DNA from: Gracilariopsis chorda
Taxonomy: Eukaryota; Rhodophyta; Florideophyceae; Gracilariales; Gracilariaceae
Direction of reading: 5' to 3'
Length of the DNA stretch: 64,000 bases
Assembly: GCA_003194525.1 (NCBI GenBank)
Contig: NBIV01000131.1
Location: forward strand, 62,001-126,000
The translations under genes and the position numbers were made by a program. The notes below the pieces were generated by a model. It saw nothing but the letters and a program-made list of their open reading frames with translations. It was not told where the DNA came from and ran no database searches. Shown here piece after piece: positions 11,117-20,104 of the stretch (position 1 is the stretch's first letter; each line of letters begins with the position of its first letter).

Positions 11117-14100
11117 GGCCCCCCCACCGCGTGCGATGGAGGTTGGGCTCGAACATAAGCTGTGAGATCTCGAAAGCGCTGAGGTTTCAGTGGTTTCGTG
11201 AGCGGGTCAGCAAGCATCGTGCTTGACAGTATGTGATGAACGCAGACATCTTTGCGCCGTACTGCATCCAAGACGAAGTGATAGCGAATATCGATGTACT
11301 TTCGCCGCTTTGTGGGCGCTGTGGAGTTTGAAATCAATACAGCAGCTTGATTATCGATCTTGAGCGGAGTAGCGGCCTCACAGTGTTGACGGAGTTCGGT
11401 TAAAAAGTTGCGTGTCCATACAACTTCTTGTACGGCTTGAGACGCGGCGATAAATTCGGCCTCACACGTTGACAGACTGACCGTCCCTTGTAGGGAACTA
11501 CGCCATGAGATTGGTGTGCCGTTCAAGAGGATCAGGATGCCGGTGACAGAGCGGCGGTTTGTGGTGTTGTTGGCATAATCCGCGTCAACATAGCATTCCA
11601 GCGATTGCGTGTGACCAGAACGAAAGTGCAGGCCGGCATCGCGAGTGCAGTAGAGGTAGCGGACTAGTCGCTTGAGCATTAGCCAATCATGATGTGTTGG
11701 ATTCCGTTGAGAACGAGCAAGGGCGCTGGTCAGAAAGGCAATGTCGGGGCGGGTTGAATCGGCGATGTAGCGGATGGTTCCAAGGGTTTCGCGGTAAAGT
11801 TTGTGGATTACGTTGGAGATGGGCTGGGATGGGAGCGGTATCTGTGGATTGAGGCCGTCTGTATATGGTGTGCTGACCGGATTGCCATGGCGCAGTCGAA
11901 GTTTCTCCGCTATTTCGTGGATGAGGTGGTTCTGGTGTACGCGAAAACCTGAAGCAGTGTATTCAAAGTTCCAACCAATGTACTTTGTGGGCTTACCAAG
12001 CCGTTTCACGGTGTATTTCGCCTGCAGAGCAGTGTGCAGTTCATCAAGTGAGCGGCGGTCGGATGCTGCTGCAAGAAAGTCGTCGGTGGTGATTCCGACG
12101 ATAGTCAGGCCGTGACGTGTTGGTTTGAGAAAAACATTTGGATCGGATTTGAGAGCTTGGTAACCATGAGCAGTGAGGTGAGCATAGAGACCTTTGGTGT
12201 ATAGGAATGCAGCAGGTGGCGTGCCATAGAGGTTGCCAATGAGTCTTCCAACTGCATGTGGGTGTTTGAGGCTGCCGTCAAAGCGCGGTGGCTGTCGAAT
12301 GTACACTGTGTGATTGGGATCGTACTTTTCATGGAGATACGCTCCTTTGATGTCAAAGTGTTCGAGACAGAGTTGATGCTCTGCCGCAAGTGAGAGTATG
12401 ATGCGAGTTGTGGTTTTGTCGACGTTGTAAGATGCTGTGCAAGCAGGGTTGAAGTGTTGATGTGGAATCATTAGGTCTCCTCGCACTGCACAGCGAGCTT
12501 TGCGGGCTGTGATGGTGTTGTCAGGAGAGGTCTTATAGCGGTACTGCATTGTGGTCGAAATCGGGTGGATGTTGTGAGGGACATCGGAGGTCCAATGTAT
12601 GGCACCCATTTCATCTAGTTGGTCGAGTTCCTGGTTGTGAGCAGCTGCCCACTTGAAAGAGTCGGGATATTTCGCCGCTTGATGCTGCGATGTAGGGGGT
12701 GGCGTACTGGGTGTGATGATGGACGGAATTCCGCGAAAGGCCCGAGCAAAGACGGTGCATGGATCAGCGTTGGGGTTATAGATTTGGAAATCGATGGTAC
12801 GGCAGATCTGCTCGCGGTTGAGGAGGATGTTCCATACCTTAATGTGTGTAGGGCTCGTAGGGTGAAGGTAACGAACCGGATCAGCACGTCTGTGAAGTTT
12901 CTTTTTGTGGGGCTGTAGCCGTGGAATTGTGCCAAGTTGTCCAAAAGTGAAGAGGCGAGAGAGGCGGGGAGGTTGACCATACCAGAGCGTATATGGGATA
13001 TTTTTGACAGCCGAGTGGAATATGAGATTGTACTTGAAGGCAGCATCGGTGGCGGCATCTTGCCAGTACGAATTGGGAAGGCGACTGTGAACGAGAGAGG
13101 CACGGGTAGTGTTGAGGAGTGAGCCGTTGACGCGTTCGGCTATCGAATTTTCTTGTGGGGAGTATGGGACTGTGGGGTGGAAACGAATGCCACGCATGGT
13201 GAGAGCCTTTTGAAAGGATTGGGATGTCAGTTCTTTAGCGTTGTCACTAACGAGATGGAGTGGGTGGCGATTGTGAGTGGCGTAGATGAGGGTGAGAATG
13301 TCGAGAAGTTGGGTCAGAGCTTCGGAGCGGGTTTTGAGGAATCTTATATGAAGGAAGCGGGATGCTATGTCGATGGCAACAAGTATGTGGCTGTGCCCTT
13401 GTCTAGAGGGAGGTTGAAGCGGGCCACAGGTGTCGATGGCGATGTATACGCCAGGGGAGGTATGGTGCGTTGTGCGGCGATGAGGTTGGGGTTTCGATTT
13501 GCCTTCGCGGCATCCGCGACAGTGTAGCTGCGGTGGAGTGTGTTGGAGACTGCGAGGGAGATTTGGGAGGAGATTGTGTTTGGCCATTACCTGAAGGGTG
13601 CGGGGGTGGATGTGACCTAGCTTGAGGTGCCACACCATGAAGTCATGCTTGATTTTCGAGGTAGGAGGGGGAAGTGACGGAGGTTGGTGGCGAGTGAGCC
13701 AAGGTTGTTGCGATTCTAGGGATGGGGTAGGGAATGTGTTGAGATTGGGGATGCGGGATTGTAGCGGGGGGGAAGATGTTGGGGTTGGCGGGGGTATAGA
13801 TGTTTGTGGGTTGATAGGCTTGAGTAAGGGGTTTGTGCGTTGGGTTATCGTTCGAGTTCCAAAGGCGTGGGAGGGAGTATCGAGAGCATATTGGTTGTTT
13901 ATCAAGGAAGCACAGGCAATGATTTCGGAACTAAGGGGTGGTCGGCGTGGACGAATGACTGCAGCCTTGGAGGGGGTGAAGACGACGAGTCCATACTTGT
14001 GCGCAAGTGAGGTGACGGAAAGGAGATTCTGCCGTATGTTTGGAGCATGGACCGCATTGGAGATGACGAGTGGCTTATGCGTCGTTGGAATTGTTATTGA

Positions 14101-15318
14101 CCCCTGTTTCGTGATGCGGGAAGTGTGGCCATTGGCGGACAGGGTGTAAGTTGGTCCTGAGGGGGAATTCATGGTGGGGTGTGGAGTGGAGACGTGTGTA
14201 GGATAAGCGCCAGAATCGAGAATGAACTTACCATCGGGCGGTGCGGAATGGTCAGCGTCCACATTGTGTTCTAATGCAGACATGCGGAGCAGAAGCTCCT
14301 CGAGAAGGTTTTTCGAGGACGACTCCGGTTCAGCCACGAACGCCCGAGCTTGCATTTTTGCCTTGTTCTGTAGTGTGCACTCATCATCGCTATGGGTAAC
14401 ACATCCATGTACGCGACACCACTTTCCAGTGTAGCCCTGGGGACGAGGATGATTTGAGAACGGTTTGTTGCGTACACGACGAGGACGAGAACGGGAGGCC
14501 TCGGGTGCGGTGGGTGCTGGCGTGAAGGATGTGTAAGGTGAAGTGGATGAGGTTGGTGTGATAGCTTTCTGCAGTAATGTGGCTTGCTGGAGGCGGTTCG
14601 TAAATTCTCTAATAGTTGGCGGTGGGGATCCTGCCATGACGATGGCCAATTGATAGAGGTCAGGGTTGAACTTCAAACCATAGACAAGGTACTTGACAGT
14701 AGTTTTCTCGTCAGATATATTGGGGAATTCAGCGTTGAGCATTTTGGTTCGGATCTTGAGATGTTGAGATATATAGTCCTTGATTTCCATGCCTGTAGTA
14801 AATAAAAGAGCTCGTGCTTCTGCATCGAGTGTATCGTGATCTTCCATGTTTCTTTGTTGTACGTGTGAGGAAATAATTTTAGTTATGCGGTAGGGACTTT
14901 CAGCTAGGATGTTTGTCGGGAGTTGTTCAATGATGTGTTCCGGAATGCTTTGCATAATGAGTGACTTCACTTTGTTGGATTTTCTTGTATGAACCGACAG
15001 TAAAGCTGGATCCTGAGGTACAGGTAGATCATTTTCAAGTAGCGCATCTGCGTCTAATAAGGCGGCATTTATAGACAGAGCGTCTTTCCAGAAGGTGAAA
15101 TTTGTATAAGACAGTTTTGGTTGAGAAAGAGATTTCATGATGGAGAGATGTTGTGTAGAAGATGTTTCAGTGACTGAGAGGCTGAGGGAGGATTTTTCTT
15201 GTTGAAGAGTGTAACAGTTTTGAAGAAGGCTTTGTATATAGTAGTCGTCTTCCGATCTGTCCTGTCGTCTTAAGAATCTTGAAAGTCTTGAAGAGATTTC
15301 AGACGTCTCTGGGCCCAT
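10999..15318 (-). CDS. Copia gag-pol polyprotein, intact
   Basis: 1439 aa in one frame. Gag occupies about 1-360 and carries a Cys/His knuckle-like WCRVHGC..H....C near 320. Protease has the LDSGA active site near 365. Integrase has its His2-Cys2 finger near 572-605 and the D-D-E core at about 629 (AIDTCGP), 694 (SDNAKE) and 730 (SIAERVNG). Reverse transcriptase has FDIKGAYL near 991 and GITTDDFLAA near 1078. The usual YVDD is TTDD here, keeping both Asp. RNase H has YVDADYA near 1243, CEAEF near 1288 and KIDNQAA near 1323. All catalytic acids are present and there are no stops, so the element may be autonomous. It starts inside the primer site and stops inside the 3' LTR. Confidence 0.95.
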   Translation of the reverse strand: MGPETSEISSRLSRFLRRQDRSEDDYYIQSLLQNCYTLQQEKSSLSLSVTETSSTQHLSIMKSLSQPKLSYTNFTFWKDALSINAALLDADALLENDLPVPQDPALLSVHTRKSNKVKSLIMQSIPEHIIEQLPTNILAESPYRITKIISSHVQQRNMEDHDTLDAEARALLFTTGMEIKDYISQHLKIRTKMLNAEFPNISDEKTTVKYLVYGLKFNPDLYQLAIVMAGSPPPTIREFTNRLQQATLLQKAITPTSSTSPYTSFTPAPTAPEASRSRPRRVRNKPFSNHPRPQGYTGKWCRVHGCVTHSDDECTLQNKAKMQARAFVAEPESSSKNLLEELLLRMSALEHNVDADHSAPPDGKFILDSGAYPTHVSTPHPTMNSPSGPTYTLSANGHTSRITKQGSITIPTTHKPLVISNAVHAPNIRQNLLSVTSLAHKYGLVVFTPSKAAVIRPRRPPLSSEIIACASLINNQYALDTPSHAFGTRTITQRTNPLLKPINPQTSIPPPTPTSSPPLQSRIPNLNTFPTPSLESQQPWLTRHQPPSLPPPTSKIKHDFMVWHLKLGHIHPRTLQVMAKHNLLPNLPRSLQHTPPQLHCRGCREGKSKPQPHRRTTHHTSPGVYIAIDTCGPLQPPSRQGHSHILVAIDIASRFLHIRFLKTRSEALTQLLDILTLIYATHNRHPLHLVSDNAKELTSQSFQKALTMRGIRFHPTVPYSPQENSIAERVNGSLLNTTRASLVHSRLPNSYWQDAATDAAFKYNLIFHSAVKNIPYTLWYGQPPRLSRLFTFGQLGTIPRLQPHKKKLHRRADPVRYLHPTSPTHIKVWNILLNREQICRTIDFQIYNPNADPCTVFARAFRGIPSIITPSTPPPTSQHQAAKYPDSFKWAAAHNQELDQLDEMGAIHWTSDVPHNIHPISTTMQYRYKTSPDNTITARKARCAVRGDLMIPHQHFNPACTASYNVDKTTTRIILSLAAEHQLCLEHFDIKGAYLHEKYDPNHTVYIRQPPRFDGSLKHPHAVGRLIGNLYGTPPAAFLYTKGLYAHLTAHGYQALKSDPNVFLKPTRHGLTIVGITTDDFLAAASDRRSLDELHTALQAKYTVKRLGKPTKYIGWNFEYTASGFRVHQNHLIHEIAEKLRLRHGNPVSTPYTDGLNPQIPLPSQPISNVIHKLYRETLGTIRYIADSTRPDIAFLTSALARSQRNPTHHDWLMLKRLVRYLYCTRDAGLHFRSGHTQSLECYVDADYANNTTNRRSVTGILILLNGTPISWRSSLQGTVSLSTCEAEFIAASQAVQEVVWTRNFLTELRQHCEAATPLKIDNQAAVLISNSTAPTKRRKYIDIRYHFVLDAVRRKDVCVHHILSSTMLADPLTKPLKPQRFRDLTAYVRAQPPSHAVGGPVVTRKDGTTPLSPRAVTQPVAASHPHGDAHTRPPLPRS

Positions 15319-15322
15319 AACC
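15309..15322 (-). promoter_or_regulatory. Copia primer-binding site, initiator tRNA-Met anticodon arm
   Basis: The minus strand reads GGTTATGGGCCCAG directly after the 5' LTR. This complements the anticodon stem-loop of eukaryotic initiator tRNA-Met (CTGGGCCCATAACC), not the tRNA 3' end. Drosophila copia uses the same half-tRNA primer. The gag-pol ATG (15318) lies inside this site. Confidence 0.9.
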
Positions 15323-15440
15323 TGTGACGACGAACCGATACCCCAGGAACAGCGACGCCGGTGACGAGTGTTCCTGGGTGCTTTATATAGAGCGCTCCCT
15401 AGCTACGTGGCAGTGGTGGACGTGTGTGCGCGTCACCACA
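15323..15440 (-). repeat. Copia 5' LTR, shortened to 118 bp
   Basis: Identical to the 3' LTR except for a clean 76-bp deletion corresponding to 11039-11114. The deletion lies between two copies of the 12-mer TGCGCGTCACCA in the full LTR, so slippage or recombination is the likely cause. A TATA box (minus strand TATATAAAG, 15381-15390) is retained. Confidence 0.9.
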
Positions 15441-15445
15441 ATGTG

Positions 15446-16178
15446 CCGTACGAGCCGTCTTGAGAAACCTGCCAATCCATTTATTTGTTGGGTCAGATAT
15501 GAAGGGTAGAAATAATCACTCCTTCTTGTGATCAGCAGAACAGAAACACAAACACCAGCGTCCTAGCTAGCTAGAAGGACGAGGTGCCCAGGGAAGTCCA
15601 AGACTGGGAGGGTGGGGAAACAAAACGCAGACTTCGCAGCGGAGCTGAGCGTTTTGGGAAGCGGGTGCCGATGCTTCCGCGGCCAGCAACTGGTAGCGCT
15701 GCGACAACGTAAGCACCGCCAGCCGTGGTTGGATCCACTCCCCCTGCTCATTTCGCTGCCAAATAAATTTTCTTCTGCGTTCCTGGAAAGGCCATTTTCT
15801 GCAGATCGAGTTAGATCGATACCAATAATTCCCAACTATGCCTTCTTGTTAGCGTGGTGCCTCCTCTTGCGTGCAAGGGAAAGCAGATTGAGCCATTGCA
15901 TATATATATGGATCTACAAAAGATGTTAGGAACTTATAAGATTCGAACGCGCAACAGTCACAGAATGCATTGGATCCCTTCTTCATCTTCGTATATGTTT
16001 TTAGTATCAAGGTTCCTTTGCACTCTAAAGCTTAAAAATTATATGTTTTGAGTATAACAGGGTGTTTGTAGGAAAACGGAGAAGAAAACAGTCTGCTCAA
16101 CCCTTGGGGATTATTTGTATGAAATGGGAGCGAGCACAGAATCAGCAGGTCGACGTCAAGAGAAAAAAGGCAAACCTG
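15446..16178. other. Intergenic, no gene recognised
   Basis: Contains a short (AT) run near 15900 and only small frames. It holds the 3' side of the gene at 16179-17960. Confidence 0.5.
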
Positions 16179-17960
16179 TCAGTTGAACTTCTTCCCAAAA
16201 AAAGCGGCACCACTCTTTACCAACTCACACCGCGCAGAATGGTACTTATTATCATTTGCGTCACCTTTTCTTGTCAACCACTTGTAGTATGCAGTTCCAT
16301 GTTTCAGCTTCCCGTTCCTGGAAAACACTTGAAACGCCGTTGGCATATCAATACATTGCTTCCTGGTATACAGCTTTATCCGAATCATGTCGGACAGTAA
16401 ATCCTTAGCATGGTAAGAAATCGCTGCCTGGATAAGCGATACGGTTGCCCGCGACACAGTTCCATTAATCTCATGGTAGCTCCAGGATCTCTGTAAACGA
16501 TTGTGAAGCAAAGACATATTGACACAGTCTTGCTCCAGAGTGAACACCTCCGTTTCATTGTTTCCCGTATCCTTCTTTTCGTCCTTCGGATGTACCTCTT
16601 CTTGTAGATGAACCATGTCTGGTATCAAGTCAATCATTCCTCTTGATTCGTCAACCAAATGCTTGTCGCTCCCTTGACTGTGAAGCCCATGGCTGAGGTC
16701 TTTTTGCCTCTTTTTGGGACGTTGCAACTGGTGTTCTCTCTCTTTCAAAGCTTGTTTGGTTTTTCTTAATTGTTCATTCTCCTTCTTGTTTTCCTCTTTC
16801 ATCCATGCTGAGATGAGATAGTACCTAAACAGCACGTCCAACTCCAGATTGCCCCAGTCTCGTACCAGACTGCAAATGGCCGACTTCGCTTTCTTCTCGT
16901 TTACTGCATTCTTATCTCCTTGACGAAGGATCTGTTTGATCTCTTCCACACAAATGTTTCCAATACTTCCGTTTCTATCTGGTCTTAAATGGGTTAGCGT
17001 ACGAACGAATCGAACGGCAAACCTTCCTAAATCCTCCAAGCTGTACGTTTGTTTCTTCATTAACTCCAAGAAATTTTGTAAGAACAGTGAGTCGTCGAAT
17101 TCTTTCTTATCGATGTTCCCCCCCAACTCTCTTGAATTCATTTGTTTTTCTGTTTGTGCTATCTCCCTTTGTATGTCTGGTACGACGTCTTTATTCTTTA
17201 TCTTTTCATACTGCTCCACTTGTATAAGACTGCGTTCTCCAAGAAGGTGGGCGTGCTCCTCTTCATGCGCGCCTCGTTGAGAATCACTTTCTGCGTTACT
17301 TCTCGGATTTGTCTTTGCGCCTTTGTGATGGCGTATAAAGCACTTGTAGATACAAAATCCTTGCAGCGATCTACTTAGGGTACCGACGGACTTGTTAATT
17401 TCCCTTAAACATTCGTCCCAGGATAGAACTTTTCTGTTCCACTGGTTTAAGATATCTGTAATATCATTTCGGATTACCAAAACTTTCTTCTCGACTCGAG
17501 AGCCATTGCGCACTAGTGCATTATTCAACCATTCGTACAGATATCCAAAAAAATCCCGCAGCTGTTCAGAGTTTGGAATGAGTTCGTTTTCGCTTGGTAG
17601 GCGGAGCTGAACAAAATCAAGCGTTGTGGCATTCAAAGCTCTGGTCCTTGGCGGGGATTCATCTAAAGGTAAACTATCCAGGAAAGCTTTATACACATGT
17701 ATAGGTCCCCCGTTCTGATAACCTAAGACTTGATTGACAACATTGCTCACTCTCGTAACAAAGCCTTCAAAAGCAATGCTTTCGGAAAGGAACACCCTAT
17801 AAAGTTCATCTATATCAGCCAGAGAAGCAGTGATTAAGCTATTTTGAATCATTTTTCTGTCGACACGAGCATCATTTGCTTGAAGGTGAGATTTGACAAA
17901 GCGAACAAAGCTCAATGCTTGAGTGAGAACTTTTTGACAGCGAAGCGGGGCAGAACTCAT
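16179..17960 (-). CDS. Unknown protein, possible ADA1/TADA1-like SAGA subunit
   Basis: 593 aa from the first ATG (17960). The frame opens slightly upstream at a GTG, which is not a likely start. It is largely helical and charged, with a coiled-coil-like Lys/Glu/Gln stretch at about 405-435 and a basic KKRQK patch that could be a nuclear signal. Residues near 480-530 (MSLLHNRLQRSWSYHEINGT then VSLIQAAISYHAKDLLSDMI) resemble the histone-fold end of SAGA-Tad1 proteins, in which a degenerate R..R...A...GL.GVS pattern precedes a helix ending LK.LI. That match was made by eye and is weak. It is divergently arranged with the gene at 18578. If the match is wrong, this is simply a conserved-looking hypothetical nuclear protein. 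Confidence 0.55.
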   Translation of the reverse strand: MSSAPLRCQKVLTQALSFVRFVKSHLQANDARVDRKMIQNSLITASLADIDELYRVFLSESIAFEGFVTRVSNVVNQVLGYQNGGPIHVYKAFLDSLPLDESPPRTRALNATTLDFVQLRLPSENELIPNSEQLRDFFGYLYEWLNNALVRNGSRVEKKVLVIRNDITDILNQWNRKVLSWDECLREINKSVGTLSRSLQGFCIYKCFIRHHKGAKTNPRSNAESDSQRGAHEEEHAHLLGERSLIQVEQYEKIKNKDVVPDIQREIAQTEKQMNSRELGGNIDKKEFDDSLFLQNFLELMKKQTYSLEDLGRFAVRFVRTLTHLRPDRNGSIGNICVEEIKQILRQGDKNAVNEKKAKSAICSLVRDWGNLELDVLFRYYLISAWMKEENKKENEQLRKTKQALKEREHQLQRPKKRQKDLSHGLHSQGSDKHLVDESRGMIDLIPDMVHLQEEVHPKDEKKDTGNNETEVFTLEQDCVNMSLLHNRLQRSWSYHEINGTVSRATVSLIQAAISYHAKDLLSDMIRIKLYTRKQCIDMPTAFQVFSRNGKLKHGTAYYKWLTRKGDANDNKYHSARCELVKSGAAFFGKKFN

Positions 17961-18577
17961 CCAGCAAGCTTTGCAGGGTATGTGCCGATCCACTCAGAAG
18001 CTGTGGAAGCTGTTTTTCACAGAGCAAGAAAGCGTTCTATGGATTCTGGATGTGGAATTTCCCAGTTTGTATACTTTACACGCTGTGAACGTTGGATCCA
18101 ATCTCGAATTGCTTCTGCCCGTGACAGTATGAAACAGCTTAAATCATTTCAAAAACTTTCAAAACTTAAAACTAAACAAAACACTCAAGATTTTGAAAAA
18201 TCTTACCACACCACTCTAGTGACGTATTTGAAATCAAAAAGTCGAACTTGACGCTGACTGAGTGTATGATATCGCAGTGATTTCAAGAAGATGGGCCTTC
18301 GTTGCTGGGATTTTTCTCTCTCGTGCTTTGCTCTCTCGTTTTTTTTCTCGTATCCATGTGTGTCCTCGTCGCCGTTCTCATTTCGACATAGTTTCTCTCG
18401 AGACTAAGTTCGAAAGCTGTGATCAGCGACGAACATAAGCACCGCGGAGTACAGCCGTGCTTTGAGGAAGTCTCTCAGTGTTGGTACTGTTAATGTTAAT
18501 GCAGGTTTCTTCTACGAAGACTCTCAACGGCTATCTACCTCATACGCTAAGAAAACATACTTATAAAGCTAGTAACT
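17961..18577. other. Shared divergent promoter region
   Basis: 617 bp between the start codons of two genes facing away from each other. No clear TATA box is seen next to either ATG. A T-rich stretch with TTTTTTCTCG lies near 18340. Co-regulation is possible but not shown. Confidence 0.4.
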
Positions 18578-20035
18578 ATGAGCGATCACGGTAGCACTCA
18601 AAAAAACGGAGGTAAAAAATCGAAATCGTCTAACGCCAGAAACACCAATGTTCAGATTGGAGACTGGTTACTACTCAAGAACGGGACTTTAACAGCTTCG
18701 AAACTTCTGAGGGAGACATGGCGAAATTACAACGAATCGAGCGATGATCGGCAAATTACAATCGCGTGCAAGCTCACTGGTACTGAGCATCAACGTGAAA
18801 TTGTGGTATCGTCAAACATTCTCAAGATGTTGGCGCCGCAGTTAATACCCCCGGAAACAGCGGGGAACACGACTATATTACAGACACGCTCGGGTATGAT
18901 TGATGTGATCGACAATTTTATCCATGCGCGGGATGTCGACATAAGCAGATTTCCGCCCCGTTTTCTGGTGTACAGCGCGGAATACAACTTGAGGATATTG
19001 TACTACGCGCATCTGGAGTATATCGTGAACAAGGCGTGTGATCGTAACACGGATCTTCCTGCATTTCTTAACGAGTACACAGAAGTTTTGCAAGTGCTGG
19101 GTGAGTATCTACCACTGCCTTTCTTGGCGCATGTTGGTCGTCGAATTATCACTGATTTCGACGAACGAACATGCTCGAAAGAGAACGTTCCTTTATTGTG
19201 GAGCAAGGGAAAGTTTAGATCGAGAAGCGGTGGTAATGCGAGATATCACAGAAGTTTATGGCGTCTGTTGGACGCTGTAGGTGTTGTGGAACTGATGTTT
19301 CATTATGCGTCAGGACTGCACTTGAATACTTTGGGCCCACTTTTGAACTTCATGATAGTGTACTGTGTGAATGAACGATCTCTAGAAAGTGAGAATGAAC
19401 ATGAGACGGAATTGAACTGTCCGTACTTGCGTATGTTCCAATCGATTGACTGGTCTAGACAGAGGCAAGCTGTACCGGCAGTGTTGAGGTATTCTGTTGA
19501 GTGGCCCACATCGCTACGAACGGCGTTGAGAGAATCGATCAACCAGGCACAGGCGGAGCTGAGAAGGACGGATGTGCAATATGAGGATGTAAAGATGTGG
19601 ATCCAAATACCGAGTAAACGGCGTGCGAGAAAGACGTTGTCGATCGCAACTTACGAGATGTTTGACGGCTTTGTTGGACGGGTAGAAATCGGGGTGGAGA
19701 ACGAATGCCTTTTTTTGGAACTGAGCATGTGGCCGGCGGATGTTGCGAATCAGAGATTGTGGATGGGATGGAGCTTGGAGGTATCGGTGAGTGTGTTCGG
19801 GGTGGAAGCGTTTTGTACTTGTGATTCATCATCTACTGCGCGGAACTATAAGCGGTATAATTGGCCGGTGATATCTCCACGTGCTGCTAGCGACGCGGAA
19901 GATCAAGTGCAGTTTACGGAGGATAGGAAGAGATTCCGCAAGCCATTGTTGGAGGCGCTGGAGGACCAGTGGTTTGACGTGCACTCGATGGACTGCTGGC
20001 TGATTGGAAACGTGAGGATCAGCAAACGGTCTTGA
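18578..20035 (+). CDS. Hypothetical protein, possible BTB/POZ-like N-terminal domain
   Basis: 485 aa from an ATG at 18578. The first 25 residues are Lys/Ser/Asn-rich. Residues about 50-165 have the order of a BTB fold: strands (ITIACKL...REIVVSSNIL), a loop, then L..R...I..F and helices ending with YY.HLEYIV. BTB domains pair proteins, often as cullin-3 adaptors. The match is by pattern only. The C-terminal 150 residues are Trp-rich (eleven Trp near 345-475) and probably form a separate beta-rich domain that I do not recognise. No signal peptide or membrane span. It ends 33 bp before an (AG)n run that lies in its 3' flank. Confidence 0.6.
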   Translation: MSDHGSTQKNGGKKSKSSNARNTNVQIGDWLLLKNGTLTASKLLRETWRNYNESSDDRQITIACKLTGTEHQREIVVSSNILKMLAPQLIPPETAGNTTILQTRSGMIDVIDNFIHARDVDISRFPPRFLVYSAEYNLRILYYAHLEYIVNKACDRNTDLPAFLNEYTEVLQVLGEYLPLPFLAHVGRRIITDFDERTCSKENVPLLWSKGKFRSRSGGNARYHRSLWRLLDAVGVVELMFHYASGLHLNTLGPLLNFMIVYCVNERSLESENEHETELNCPYLRMFQSIDWSRQRQAVPAVLRYSVEWPTSLRTALRESINQAQAELRRTDVQYEDVKMWIQIPSKRRARKTLSIATYEMFDGFVGRVEIGVENECLFLELSMWPADVANQRLWMGWSLEVSVSVFGVEAFCTCDSSSTARNYKRYNWPVISPRAASDAEDQVQFTEDRKRFRKPLLEALEDQWFDVHSMDCWLIGNVRISKRS

Positions 20036-20064
20036 AGACAGATACGTAGCATATAAACGAAGAA

Positions 20065-20068
<4 letters not shown>

Positions 20069-20102
<34 letters not shown>
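20069..20102 (+). repeat. (AG)n microsatellite
   Basis: Seventeen uninterrupted AG units in the 3' flank of the preceding gene. Confidence 0.95.

Positions 20103-20104
<2 letters not shown>

Larger units (their letters stand above)
10923..15440 (-). mobile_element. Complete Ty1/copia retrotransposon, GalEa-like
   Basis: 4518 bp flanked by a 5-bp target duplication ATGTG (10918-10922 and 15441-15445). LTRs begin TG and end CA. The primer site at 15309-15322 and purine tract at 11117-11128 abut the LTRs exactly. One uninterrupted gag-pol frame fills the inside. The parts of the two LTRs that can be compared are identical, so insertion is recent. Short LTRs plus an internal initiator-tRNA primer site fit the GalEa-type copia lineage known from crustaceans and red algae. 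That lineage call is from memory of the family and was not computed. Confidence 0.95.

Noticed and set aside
15940..16010. GCGTTCGAATC on the minus strand resembling a tRNA B box
   Set aside because: No matching A box, acceptor stem or anticodon arm could be folded around it.
17961..17993. Upstream extension of the minus-strand gene to a GTG
   Set aside because: GTG is not a likely nuclear start, and the first ATG is at 17960.
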